The notes below the pieces were generated by a model, which was not told the DNA's origin, did not search any database, and saw only the letters and a program-made list of their open reading frames with translations. From NCBI GenBank assembly GCA_013329295.1, contig DUKP01000227.1, positions 3,584 to 28,032 of the forward strand: 24,449 nt of DNA, in the 5' to 3' direction. The DNA is from Candidatus Poseidoniaceae archaeon (GTDB lineage Archaea; Thermoplasmatota; Poseidoniia; Poseidoniales; Poseidoniaceae). The translations under genes were made by a program, and so were the position numbers. Positions 6,943 to 14,678 of this stretch are shown piece by piece (position 1 is the first letter of the stretch; every line of letters begins with the position of its first letter).

Positions 6943-9024
6943 TCAAACCATAGTTATACTATAATCAAGCGTAATTAATTCCCATAAGTAAGAAACATCT
7001 TCTCCGTCATCGCTAGTCTCTCTAAAGGGATCAATACAATCGCCTTTGTTAACATCAACAGAGATTTGAAGTGAATGGTCACCAAATCCTAGATAGTCCG
7101 GATTTTCTAACATGTTAATAATATCTGATTTACTCATGTTTGAGACAGTGGTGTCAAGTACACTCAAATTAGACCACAATAGCTGGAACATCTGTCCAGA
7201 AATTACTTCTTCAGTAACCTGTAAATCAGAATACATCAAATGTCCAGAAACACTATCATCAGCAGAACTACACCCTGCTGGCGCTTGCTCATCATCAGCA
7301 TAGGTTAGAGTTGCTCTTACGCCAACGACATTCAACATCGAAAACTCCCCGTCTTCTTCAGGTCCACCAATATTCAACTCTATCGTAGTATCTTCACCAT
7401 CTAGAATATATTCATTATCCGATGCAATTTCGTAATATGTTAGGTTACCAGTTACTTCATAATCTCCAATTCTGTTAGCATTGTTTGCCCCATCTGGCGC
7501 AGAGACTAGGTAAGATCCTTCTATTGCTACTACAAAAGTCAAAAGAAAAGCCGCCCCCATCACTGAAATTTGTCGAGTTGGCATTTTATATCGGCCAAAC
7601 GGATTTGAACCAGACTCCTCTCTTTTCCAGCAGTAAGCGAAATGCACTGCAAAGGCTGCACCCATACCAGGAACTGATGGGAAGACATATTCGCCAAAGC
7701 CCAATAAAGTCCAAATCAAGACACCGAGCAATGCCGCAACCATCATTGAAATCGTATGTCGAGAATCTGGTTCATACCCCATCATTCTTATTAGAATAAG
7801 TGGGACAAAAATCCCCCCTAAACCATAAACTGCGAAGACAACTAAGGCAAATACCGAATCACCAAAACCAGGAAACAGTTGACCTACCAACGATATACCG
7901 GTGGCAAATGCAGCGATTACAAGCGTGACTCCCTTGGTCTTCCCATGGTCTTGATTCCATTCAGGTTTGATATCATCAGTTATTGCCGCCGTACAGGCTA
8001 ATACTTGACTGTCTGCAGTAGACATAGTGGCAGCAAAAATCGATGCTAAAATCACACCACCCAATATTGGATTTAGGCTTTGAGCGAGCAGAGGTAAACC
8101 TTCTTCCGCATCCTCAGGAGCAAGTGTTCCATCGAAAATAGCACGGCACGCTAATCCTATCAAAAACATCAGAGCAATAAATGGAGTTTGCCAAACAAAG
8201 AACCACACCATTGCCTGCTTTCTATCTTTATCATCTTTCAAAGTCATAACCCGAGAAACAACTTGTGGTTGTCCAGCAACACCAAGTCCACCAAGGAAAA
8301 ATGCCGCAATCCACAGGGTTGCGCCAAACTTTAGTCCAGAAGGGTAGATGTTTACCATAGCAGAATCTATAGTGGCCAACTCATTGTGAAGCCCCGATAA
8401 GCCCCCGACTTTACTAAGGGCTACCAAGCAGAGAATGGTTGAGCCGATTATCATAACACAAGATTGCGCCGCATCTGTCCATATTGATGCTCGGATTCCT
8501 CCGGCGTAACAATAAGCAACGACCAACACAAAACCGATCATAATGCCAGTAGCTTCAGGCCATTCAAGCATCGAGTTCAATGCTACGCCACCAGCAGTCA
8601 ATTGTGCAGCAGCATAAATTGCTAAGAAAAACACCGACAGTACTGCGGCAATTTTAGCTTCAGGTGCACCACTTTTACTTGACACCAAAGAAGATAAAGA
8701 GCGCAAATTTCTCTCATTCCCTTCTTTTTGAATATACTTGTAAAGCCAAATCCAGGCAACTAACTGACCGATTGTCGACACAAGAGCGATCCAAATTGCC
8801 GAATAGCCTTGCAAAAATATGAACCCAATAAATCCAATGAACATGTATCCTGAATTCCAAGTACTCACTGCCGAAAGTGCAGCAAGTGCAGGATGCATAC
8901 CCCTGCCCGCGACAAGATAATCGTCTGTAGTATCTGTTTTGACCCACATTGAAGCGATACCAACACCGGCAAATATGCCCATGAAGAGCAAAAAGGAAAA
9001 CAATATCAGCATATCCTCGGACAA
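6943..9024 (-). CDS. Sodium:solute symporter (SSS/PutP-type) with large extracytoplasmic C-terminal domain
   Basis: 693 residues. Residues 5-506 form the LeuT-fold SSS transporter with about 14 hydrophobic segments. Family signatures are GQPQVVSRVMTLKD (251-264), which closely matches PutP, and TMSTADSQVLA (333-343), where Ser335-Thr336 correspond to the Ser/Thr pair of the sodium site. The early segment ALSAVSTWNSG (49-59) lacks the Asp that PutP uses at that place. After the last helix (about 486-506) comes a hydrophilic, acidic, beta-rich domain of about 185 residues with two cysteines (585, 663). With 14 helices and an outside N-terminus this domain would face outside. Substrate is unknown; amino acids are plausible. 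TTG 9024 is chosen because AAGGAGGAG (9040-9032) is well spaced; ATG 9012 is too far. It begins 4 bp after the dph5 stop: an operon. Confidence 0.88.
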   Translation of the reverse strand: MSEDMLILFSFLLFMGIFAGVGIASMWVKTDTTDDYLVAGRGMHPALAALSAVSTWNSGYMFIGFIGFIFLQGYSAIWIALVSTIGQLVAWIWLYKYIQKEGNERNLRSLSSLVSSKSGAPEAKIAAVLSVFFLAIYAAAQLTAGGVALNSMLEWPEATGIMIGFVLVVAYCYAGGIRASIWTDAAQSCVMIIGSTILCLVALSKVGGLSGLHNELATIDSAMVNIYPSGLKFGATLWIAAFFLGGLGVAGQPQVVSRVMTLKDDKDRKQAMVWFFVWQTPFIALMFLIGLACRAIFDGTLAPEDAEEGLPLLAQSLNPILGGVILASIFAATMSTADSQVLACTAAITDDIKPEWNQDHGKTKGVTLVIAAFATGISLVGQLFPGFGDSVFALVVFAVYGLGGIFVPLILIRMMGYEPDSRHTISMMVAALLGVLIWTLLGFGEYVFPSVPGMGAAFAVHFAYCWKREESGSNPFGRYKMPTRQISVMGAAFLLTFVVAIEGSYLVSAPDGANNANRIGDYEVTGNLTYYEIASDNEYILDGEDTTIELNIGGPEEDGEFSMLNVVGVRATLTYADDEQAPAGCSSADDSVSGHLMYSDLQVTEEVISGQMFQLLWSNLSVLDTTVSNMSKSDIINMLENPDYLGFGDHSLQISVDVNKGDCIDPFRETSDDGEDVSYLWELITLDYSITMV

Positions 9025-9028
9025 ATTC

Positions 9029-9907
9029 TCACTCCTCCTTTAACCATCGAAGTAGCGCCTTCTCTTCAACATCACTCGTAGATGCAGGGAATACTAGACA
9101 ATTCATTCGGCCACCTTGTAATTCGGATAAATCTGCAAGACTTGTGTAAATCATCTTTTGTTGACTTGTCCCCATATCGCTACACAAAACTACAGGCAAA
9201 TCGCAACTTTCCAGAGCGATGAATTCTTCTAAAGACTGCTTTTTCAATCTAGCTAAATCATTATCAGTACTCATTTCTTCAATATTATCTTCTACCTTTT
9301 CAATCATTGATTTCATCGAAATGACTGCATCGGCAGGCGCCATGGGTTTCTGTTGGCCAGTTCCAGCACCTGTTGGATCAAGGTCTAGTAAAGCGAGAGT
9401 ATGTTGGCCCATTTGTCGATTTAGAGCGATTACTTCGAGCGGAGAAGTAGCGACCCAGCCCGAATATGGGTATGTTAGAGTAGTTTGCCGACCAAATTTG
9501 TAATTTGACAATCCAATCGCACCAGTAACCAAATTAGTAATCGAAATACCGTGTATAACACTACAATTTATTCCCTGTTCAATAGCTTGTAATTGCAAGT
9601 CGATGTGAGTAGTAGCCTGTAACGGATCGCCAACAATCAACACCGCTACTAGGCTGTGCTTTGCTAGAGTTAGTATCTCATCAGGATTTTCTATTTCCGG
9701 TCTCATTACTTTTTCAATAGGGCCAATTATGCCTTCCAAAGAATTTAGTTCATCATCTGGCCAAAGAGCAGTGTATGCCTCATATCTTCGATAGTCAGCA
9801 GATTTAGCAACAGATATTGCTTCATTAGTCATTGAATCGACCGTACCCGGGCCCATGCCAATTAGCATCAATCCTGTTTCTTTTGGATTAACCTCATCAT
9901 CCGCCAT
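9029..9907 (-). CDS. dph5: Diphthine synthase (diphthamide biosynthesis methyltransferase)
   Basis: 292 residues from ATG 9907. This tetrapyrrole-methylase-fold enzyme methylates the modified histidine of elongation factor 2 using S-adenosylmethionine, in diphthamide synthesis. Diagnostic segments are LIGMGPGT (15-22), GDPLQATTH (93-101), HGISITNLVTGAIG (119-132) and the adjacent LSNYKFGRQTTL, all strongly conserved in archaeal and eukaryotic Dph5. Length is slightly above the archaeal norm (about 265), explained by an acidic internal stretch around 190-225. Start: a TTG at 9913 extends the frame by two codons, but GAGGT six bases before ATG 9907 favours the ATG. It heads an operon with the sodium symporter and diverges from a Trm5-like gene after 37 bp. 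The other diphthamide genes are not in the window. Confidence 0.93.
   Translation of the reverse strand: MADDEVNPKETGLMLIGMGPGTVDSMTNEAISVAKSADYRRYEAYTALWPDDELNSLEGIIGPIEKVMRPEIENPDEILTLAKHSLVAVLIVGDPLQATTHIDLQLQAIEQGINCSVIHGISITNLVTGAIGLSNYKFGRQTTLTYPYSGWVATSPLEVIALNRQMGQHTLALLDLDPTGAGTGQQKPMAPADAVISMKSMIEKVEDNIEEMSTDNDLARLKKQSLEEFIALESCDLPVVLCSDMGTSQQKMIYTSLADLSELQGGRMNCLVFPASTSDVEEKALLRWLKEE
9032..9040 (-). promoter_or_regulatory. Strong Shine-Dalgarno site for the symporter, inside the end of dph5
   Basis: On the minus strand AAGGAGGAG lies just before the dph5 TGA (9031-9029) and 7 to 9 bases before TTG 9024. Its strength offsets the weak start codon and indicates translation coupled to dph5. 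Confidence 0.75.
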
Positions 9908-9944
9908 GCTCAAACCTCAGTGGTGCTTGGACAGGGCGAAGCGT

Positions 9945-11036
9945 ATGCGTCATTTGATAGTGCCGAGTGCAGATACTCAATATTGGCTTGATACAATTAA
10001 GTCCAATGGGTGGATCGAATCAGGGTTGGGAATTTTATCATTAGATGACGATATGAAAGCAATACCGCTTAACAAAACAGCCCCAGAAGAGATAGATTCA
10101 ATTTGGCAAAATTTACCATTAATCGAACTTCCAAGAGAGGATAAATCAGCTAAACACTGGACTGATTTACTTGACCAAGAATTATATGATTCTCTCGAAG
10201 ACTATTGGCCCAGGGCTTACGAGATAATTGGTGATGTTCTAATTGTGAAGTTAGAAGAAGAGGTTTACTCGCACCGAAAAGCGATTGCTGAGGCAATGCT
10301 TGAACAGATTCCAAACGTTCGTATTATATGCGCGGATAATGGAGTAGAAGGAGAATTCCGCGTCCGCAGCCTTTCCCCAATCCTCAGTAGAGATGGCAGC
10401 AATGAAACATTGACAACAATTAGAGAAAACGGCCAACAGATTTTGATTGACCCAACCAAGTCTTACTTTTCTTCAAGATTATCTAATGAACGCCAAGGAA
10501 ATTTAGCAGCAGCTAAGCAACTATCGTCAACAGTTGGTCGAAAAATAACAGTTTGCGACCCGTATGCTGGAGTAGGGCCCTCAATGGCATGTTTGCTGAA
10601 TAATCATGAGTTAATTGACTCGGTTTTAGTTGGTGATCTCAACCCTCAAGCGGTAGGATTACTTACACAAAATATTGAAAATTATCTTGCTCGAGTAGAT
10701 TCTAGAATTAATGCCACAATATTGTGTCAAGATGCGAGAATATGGAAAGATGATTCAAAATTCATGGGCGCAGTAGATTTTTTGTTAGTCAATCTTCCTC
10801 ATGAGACATTGAATCATTTGTCCGATTTACTCCCTCTAATGAGAAAGGGCACACCCTCCCTTATCCGTGGCTGGGCGATTATTGATAGAGGGGTAGAATC
10901 TTCAGTACAAGAGGAACTTGAAGCCCTATTATTGAGCAAAGGGGCTACTAATTTAGAATTAACTTGTCAGGAGATTAAGGGGTTTTCAGCGACTAAGATA
11001 TTTGTTAGAATAGAATCATGGCAAACCTTTGTTTGA
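9945..11036 (+). CDS. Trm5-like class I SAM-dependent tRNA methyltransferase
   Basis: 363 residues from ATG 9945. Similar to archaeal Trm5/TYW2 enzymes, which methylate N1 of G37 in tRNA or transfer the SAM aminocarboxypropyl group in wyosine synthesis. Visible are YFSSRLSNERQ (174-184), matching the FSPRL.TER motif before the SAM domain, the SAM loop CDPYAGVGPSMACLL (204-218), acidic motif VGDLNPQAV (229-237) and catalytic NLPHE (283-287), equivalent to NLP/NPPY in Trm5 relatives. The N-terminal 160 residues fit the D1 plus linker domains. The frame is open back to ATG 9855, which would overlap dph5 by over 50 bases; ATG 9906 would share a CATG palindrome with the dph5 start. ATG 9945 clears dph5 and fits the family N-terminus (HLIVPSADTQYWL). 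Trm5 versus TYW2/Taw is unresolved. Confidence 0.82.
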   Translation: MRHLIVPSADTQYWLDTIKSNGWIESGLGILSLDDDMKAIPLNKTAPEEIDSIWQNLPLIELPREDKSAKHWTDLLDQELYDSLEDYWPRAYEIIGDVLIVKLEEEVYSHRKAIAEAMLEQIPNVRIICADNGVEGEFRVRSLSPILSRDGSNETLTTIRENGQQILIDPTKSYFSSRLSNERQGNLAAAKQLSSTVGRKITVCDPYAGVGPSMACLLNNHELIDSVLVGDLNPQAVGLLTQNIENYLARVDSRINATILCQDARIWKDDSKFMGAVDFLLVNLPHETLNHLSDLLPLMRKGTPSLIRGWAIIDRGVESSVQEELEALLLSKGATNLELTCQEIKGFSATKIFVRIESWQTFV

Positions 11037-11075
11037 AGCGTGTAATTGATGAATGACCAATGATTGGACTATATC

Positions 11076-11204
11076 ATGGGGACAGTAGTAAAGTGCGTTT
11101 GCGGAGTGTCGATTGACATTACAGGCGTAACTCCTCGGAAGAGTGGAACCAAAGTTTGGTGCCGCGTTTGTGGCGCAACCACGATCCACCACCATGACAA
11201 GTGA
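11076..11204 (+). CDS. 42-residue zinc-ribbon protein
   Basis: Very small gene, ATG 11076 to TGA 11204. The protein has a CxC pair (Cys7, Cys9) and a CxxC pair (Cys29, Cys32) 19 residues apart, the spacing of a compact zinc ribbon, followed by a His triplet (38-40) near the C-terminus. It is basic in the middle (TPRKSGTKVW, 19-28). Such mini-ribbons in archaea often bind RNA, DNA or the ribosome, but no function can be assigned here. It sits 39 bp after the Trm5-like gene on the same strand, and its stop overlaps a possible GTG start of the next gene (GTGA). A preserved four-cysteine pattern across a short frame argues that it is real. Confidence 0.7.
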   Translation: MGTVVKCVCGVSIDITGVTPRKSGTKVWCRVCGATTIHHHDK

Positions 11205-11245
11205 TTAGCGATTTATTCAAAGGCCGTGTTTTCTCACGACTTATT

Positions 11246-11665
11246 ATGGCTGATTTAGTTAAGGCAACTGATGAGCGAGGAATGACGGTATCTCCAGTAT
11301 TACCTGAAGACTGTAAAAATTTCCTCATCGATATAGATGGCACAATCTGTGAAGACATTCCAAATGAAGAACCTGAGCGAATGAAAACTGCTGAGTGTTA
11401 TGATGGCGTAGTAGAACAGATCAATAAATGGTATGATGAAGGCCATCAAATATGCTTCTTTACAGCAAGAGCTGAAGAACACCGAGCAGTAACTGAAGAA
11501 TGGCTGGCAAGGCATGGATTCAAATGGCATTCCTGCTTATTTGGCAAACCAAGAGGTGGTAATTATCATTGGATTGACAACCACATCGTTAGAGCGACCA
11601 GATTTAACTCAAAGATGACAGATTTCATCAAAAAAATGGTTGAAGTTGAAGTGTTTGACGATTAG
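11246..11665 (+). CDS. HAD-superfamily phosphatase, EcbF/BcbF (capsule-type) group
   Basis: 139 residues from ATG 11246. The core has motif I FLIDIDGTICED (26-37) with nucleophile Asp29 and Asp31, motif II FFTARAEEHR (71-80), motif III Lys101 in LFGKPRGGNYHWIDNH (98-113) and the acidic Asp111. This pattern is that of the small cap-less HAD hydrolases of the EcbF/BcbF type, often found with capsule or nucleotide-sugar genes; the substrate is probably a small phosphosugar (inference). The start is uncertain: GTG 11201 overlaps the zinc-ribbon stop by 4 bp (GTGA) and would add 15 residues. ATG 11246 is preferred because a TTTATT string lies about 30 bp before it and the added residues are not family-like. 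ATG 11282 is also possible. Confidence 0.85.
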   Translation: MADLVKATDERGMTVSPVLPEDCKNFLIDIDGTICEDIPNEEPERMKTAECYDGVVEQINKWYDEGHQICFFTARAEEHRAVTEEWLARHGFKWHSCLFGKPRGGNYHWIDNHIVRATRFNSKMTDFIKKMVEVEVFDD

Positions 11666-11699
11666 GATAAATCATAAACCAGTTTAATTATGATTTTTC

Positions 11700-12560
11700 A
11701 TGGAAACCGATAGCGCCACTATGGCAACTCACTATCGGCTCCCATTTTTTCTGCGGTTATCAGCTAAGGTGCTCAACATCGTGTCCAAATCGCTTACTAC
11801 GAAATTCCTCTGGAATATCTTTTCTGGACCAATAAAATTCAAACCTCATGCTAGAGAATTGGGGTTTTATGAAAAGGCAACAATGTCGATGATTAACACA
11901 TCATCGAACCGCAATATTGCGATATATCGGATTCCCAATGATGGCCGCAAAATACTTCTTGTCCATGGTTGGAATGGTAGATCTGGTCAATTTTCTACGC
12001 TGATTGATAGATTATCAAAAGAGGGATTTGATATTACGGCAATTGATTTACCCGGACACGGGAAATCAGATAGCGGGCAAACCTCATTGCCACAAATAAC
12101 CGACGTATTAACGGAAATAGCCGAAAAACTCGGTCCGTTCGATGTGTTAATTACTCATTCATTTGGCGGCGTTGCTGCATTGAATTCAATAAGACTCGGC
12201 GCTAGTTATGATAAAATCGTCTTAATTTCACTAGGTGTTTATGAAATCCGACCGATGTTTGAGAACTTTGTAGGGCTATTTGGTCTGAATAAGGCATATT
12301 ACGCAGATAGATTATTTCAGCGAGTTAAAATTACATTTGGTGTAGATCCGACAGAATATGGGCCTGATAGATTTGCAGATAAGATAACGACTGAAACACT
12401 ACTAGTCCACTGTAATGATGACGCAGAATCAAAAAGTGAGATATCTGTTAATGTTAACGAGAAAATGCCACACTCACAACTCTATTTGACAAATAATCTC
12501 GGGCATAGAAAACTTCTCGGCGACGCTGCAGTAATCCAACGAATTACTGATTTTATCTAG
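11700..12560 (+). CDS. Alpha/beta-hydrolase fold protein
   Basis: 286 residues. Canonical hydrolase signatures: oxyanion motif HGWNG (89-93), LPGHGKSD (117-124) after strand 4, and the nucleophile elbow THSFGG (152-157) with Ser154. This is a variant of GxSxG in which the first Gly is Thr. The acid is probably Asp240 or Asp241 (HCNDDAE), and His269 (LGHRKLL) completes the triad. Residues 1-50 form a hydrophobic/basic N-terminal segment (LPFFLRLSAKVLNIVSKSL, 14-32) that could associate with membrane. Likely an esterase or lipase of unknown substrate. ATG 11700 is chosen because an AT-rich box (ATCATAAAC, about 11671-11679) lies 25 bp upstream, fitting a leaderless transcript; ATG 11721 is an alternative. 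It ends 14 bp from a convergent gene. Confidence 0.83.
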   Translation: METDSATMATHYRLPFFLRLSAKVLNIVSKSLTTKFLWNIFSGPIKFKPHARELGFYEKATMSMINTSSNRNIAIYRIPNDGRKILLVHGWNGRSGQFSTLIDRLSKEGFDITAIDLPGHGKSDSGQTSLPQITDVLTEIAEKLGPFDVLITHSFGGVAALNSIRLGASYDKIVLISLGVYEIRPMFENFVGLFGLNKAYYADRLFQRVKITFGVDPTEYGPDRFADKITTETLLVHCNDDAESKSEISVNVNEKMPHSQLYLTNNLGHRKLLGDAAVIQRITDFI

Positions 12561-12574
12561 CCTTTAGAAGAAAA

Positions 12575-14584
12575 CTACTCATCTTCAATATTAGTGTATA
12601 GGGATGGATACATGAAATTAGGATTAATATCTTCATCCATCTGAACTACATAAACACCGGACACCATCTCTGAAATGAATAGGAATCCTCGTGGGTCATA
12701 CTGCAATCCCCAGTCAAACGGAATCATACAAGACGCCCAACAATCAGCCATATCATAAGCTAAGGTTTCTTTTGGATTTTCAATCCATGTAGGTCCTGCA
12801 GGAAGGTAATAGCCCATAGTAATGGTTTCAGCCAATTGTTCAATCGCTGGGAAGCCAATTTCAGGAGCAGGCACTCCATCTATCCATTGAACATCATTCC
12901 AAATTTGACTGTGATCTGTCACCCAATTGCCAGCATGATAATGCGTCCAGTATACGTGGCCATTAGTTCCAGTATCTCCATTATGTGGGCTGTAGATATA
13001 GCCGCCAGGGATGTAATGATGTTCATGCACACTACCATCAGGTAGAATACTTGTTCCTGGTAATTTCCACTTACTTAGTAAGAATGGCTTAGCCGGGTCT
13101 GTAGTATCAATAGTCCAAATGTAACCAGTGTGATTGGTATTGGTGCCGTATTCAGGGGCAATCAAAGTTAGGTGGCGCCAGTTGATGCCATATACAGGGT
13201 CATCAGGTCCAGTGCCACATTCATCTGGCCATGTTTCCATAGGGTCTATTTCAGCAGCACCATTACATAGCAAGTGATCGTAAGGAACTGCGTAATGAAT
13301 CCAACCATTACCATTCAATGCACCACTACTGCCGCCCCATTCTTCAGGAGTCATGTTAGCATGACCGCCGCCATCAGGGCCATACCATCCATCGTCAGCA
13401 CTAGGACAGCCCAACCATCTTCCAACTTCGTAATCTTGAGGCCAAGATACTCCTTCAGGATCCGGGATTGATGGAGGCTCAGACACGTCTACAATTCGCA
13501 GCCCTGCATCCCAGTAAGAGATGTAGAGTAAGGCTTGTCCAGTAATTGGGTGGATGTGGAAAACATTGTCGTGATTGAATAGTGATCCTCCACAGGTAGT
13601 TTCCGGTTCAGGAGAATAACCACCCCAACGGATAATTTCTCGGCTGACATTTTGGTCTTCTTCATTGACATCAGGTCTCCATGATTCGAAACCTAATGGA
13701 ACATAAAAAATCTGAGTACCTTTGTAAAATACACCTGAGTCTCCTTCTACCATTTCAGGATAAGGGTCAGCGCCGTAAAGGAATAAGTGGCATTCTTCAA
13801 GATTCCAAGGCGGCGGTGCGTTCTCCCAATCACAGTCAACATGCAAATCTTGGTTGTGGAATCCTGCAGGAGGGTTATTCCACTCGGCAACCTTGATTGG
13901 TTCATTCTTATTTGAAACATCGATAACGTCAAGCCTATTTGCTCCACTGTTAGCATCATCATCTTGTGGAATTGGATCTAAGTCACTATTTGTTAATTCA
14001 TGATTAACTAAGACCCAGTTGTTATCTGGAGTAACTTTGATGTCAATCATTCTACCGATTTCAGCGTAGTATGTTGATAGCAAAACTATGTTGTTAGGTT
14101 CAGAGATGTCAAGAATTTCGAATTGATTGTAAGATGAAACGTAAGCATAACAGCCGCCAGTGCCGTCAGGATGCTTTTCACAATCTTCCATGAAATTACC
14201 TTCAATCGAGATTTCAGAGGAATCTCCAGGAGTCGGCCCGACATTCTTGAATTCAGGGAAACAAGGACGGCCAGCAACATTGTCCAATTCAGCAGGTGGA
14301 GCAACATTACCATCACAGTTTAGATTGTGGTAATCGATTAGTTGCATGTTATTAGTTGCTAATCTATGAGCCATTAAGTCAGTATGGCTGTGATTTTCAT
14401 CTTCGATTTCAACTACAGGGTCAATCCATTCAGCTGTTTTACTACCCCCGTCGTTGCTTTCATCAGAATCAAGACTCATGTAAGCAATAGCTGAAATTAC
14501 ACTAACAGTCAATAAACTAACCAACGCGATAACAATAATCTTGTCTGCTGCACTATCATCATCGTTAAGTTGCCTTCGAAGCAT
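12575..14584 (-). CDS. Membrane-anchored LVIVD-repeat beta-propeller protein
   Basis: 669 residues. A single hydrophobic helix (14-36) follows a short N-terminus and acts as a signal anchor; the rest should face outside. The body repeats a strand-turn motif of the LVIVD type: FEILDISEPNN (155-165), LDVIDVSNKNEP (218-229), LRIVDVSEPPSIP (362-374) and WTIDTTDPAKP (490-500), indicating a propeller. It is rich in Trp, Asp and Gly and has ten cysteines in close pairs (for example 615 and 619), typical of disulfides outside the cell. His residues cluster at 520-558 (HEHHYIPGG, then HNGD, GHVYWTHYHAG, DH), possibly a metal site. Binding or enzymatic role unknown. AAATATAAC, about 24 bp before ATG, gives a leaderless promoter. 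Confidence 0.82.
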   Translation of the reverse strand: MLRRQLNDDDSAADKIIVIALVSLLTVSVISAIAYMSLDSDESNDGGSKTAEWIDPVVEIEDENHSHTDLMAHRLATNNMQLIDYHNLNCDGNVAPPAELDNVAGRPCFPEFKNVGPTPGDSSEISIEGNFMEDCEKHPDGTGGCYAYVSSYNQFEILDISEPNNIVLLSTYYAEIGRMIDIKVTPDNNWVLVNHELTNSDLDPIPQDDDANSGANRLDVIDVSNKNEPIKVAEWNNPPAGFHNQDLHVDCDWENAPPPWNLEECHLFLYGADPYPEMVEGDSGVFYKGTQIFYVPLGFESWRPDVNEEDQNVSREIIRWGGYSPEPETTCGGSLFNHDNVFHIHPITGQALLYISYWDAGLRIVDVSEPPSIPDPEGVSWPQDYEVGRWLGCPSADDGWYGPDGGGHANMTPEEWGGSSGALNGNGWIHYAVPYDHLLCNGAAEIDPMETWPDECGTGPDDPVYGINWRHLTLIAPEYGTNTNHTGYIWTIDTTDPAKPFLLSKWKLPGTSILPDGSVHEHHYIPGGYIYSPHNGDTGTNGHVYWTHYHAGNWVTDHSQIWNDVQWIDGVPAPEIGFPAIEQLAETITMGYYLPAGPTWIENPKETLAYDMADCWASCMIPFDWGLQYDPRGFLFISEMVSGVYVVQMDEDINPNFMYPSLYTNIEDE

Positions 14585-14602
14585 GACGCTCGCTAATATC
14601 TG

Positions 14603-14610
14603 TTATATTT
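14603..14610 (-). promoter_or_regulatory. TATA-like box for the LVIVD-repeat gene
   Basis: The minus strand reads AAATATAACA with its centre about 22-24 bp before ATG 14584 and no Shine-Dalgarno site between, as expected of a leaderless or nearly leaderless archaeal transcript. Confidence 0.5.
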
Positions 14611-14647
14611 CAATTAACGGGTAAAATAATCACAATACTCTAATTTG

Positions 14648-14656
14648 CTTTATTTA
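14648..14656 (+). promoter_or_regulatory. TATA box for the cupredoxin-like gene (leaderless)
   Basis: TTTATTTA is centred about 26 bp before ATG 14679, the classical archaeal spacing from TATA to transcription start. This places the transcript start at or next to the ATG and argues against the in-frame TTG at 14667. Confidence 0.6.
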
Positions 14657-14678
14657 GGAATTTAGATTGGGGCAAAAT

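Noticed and set aside
9855..9944. Longer N-terminus of the Trm5-like protein from ATG 9855
   Set aside because: It would overlap the dph5 coding start by more than 50 bases on the other strand, and the added residues do not look like the family's N-terminus.
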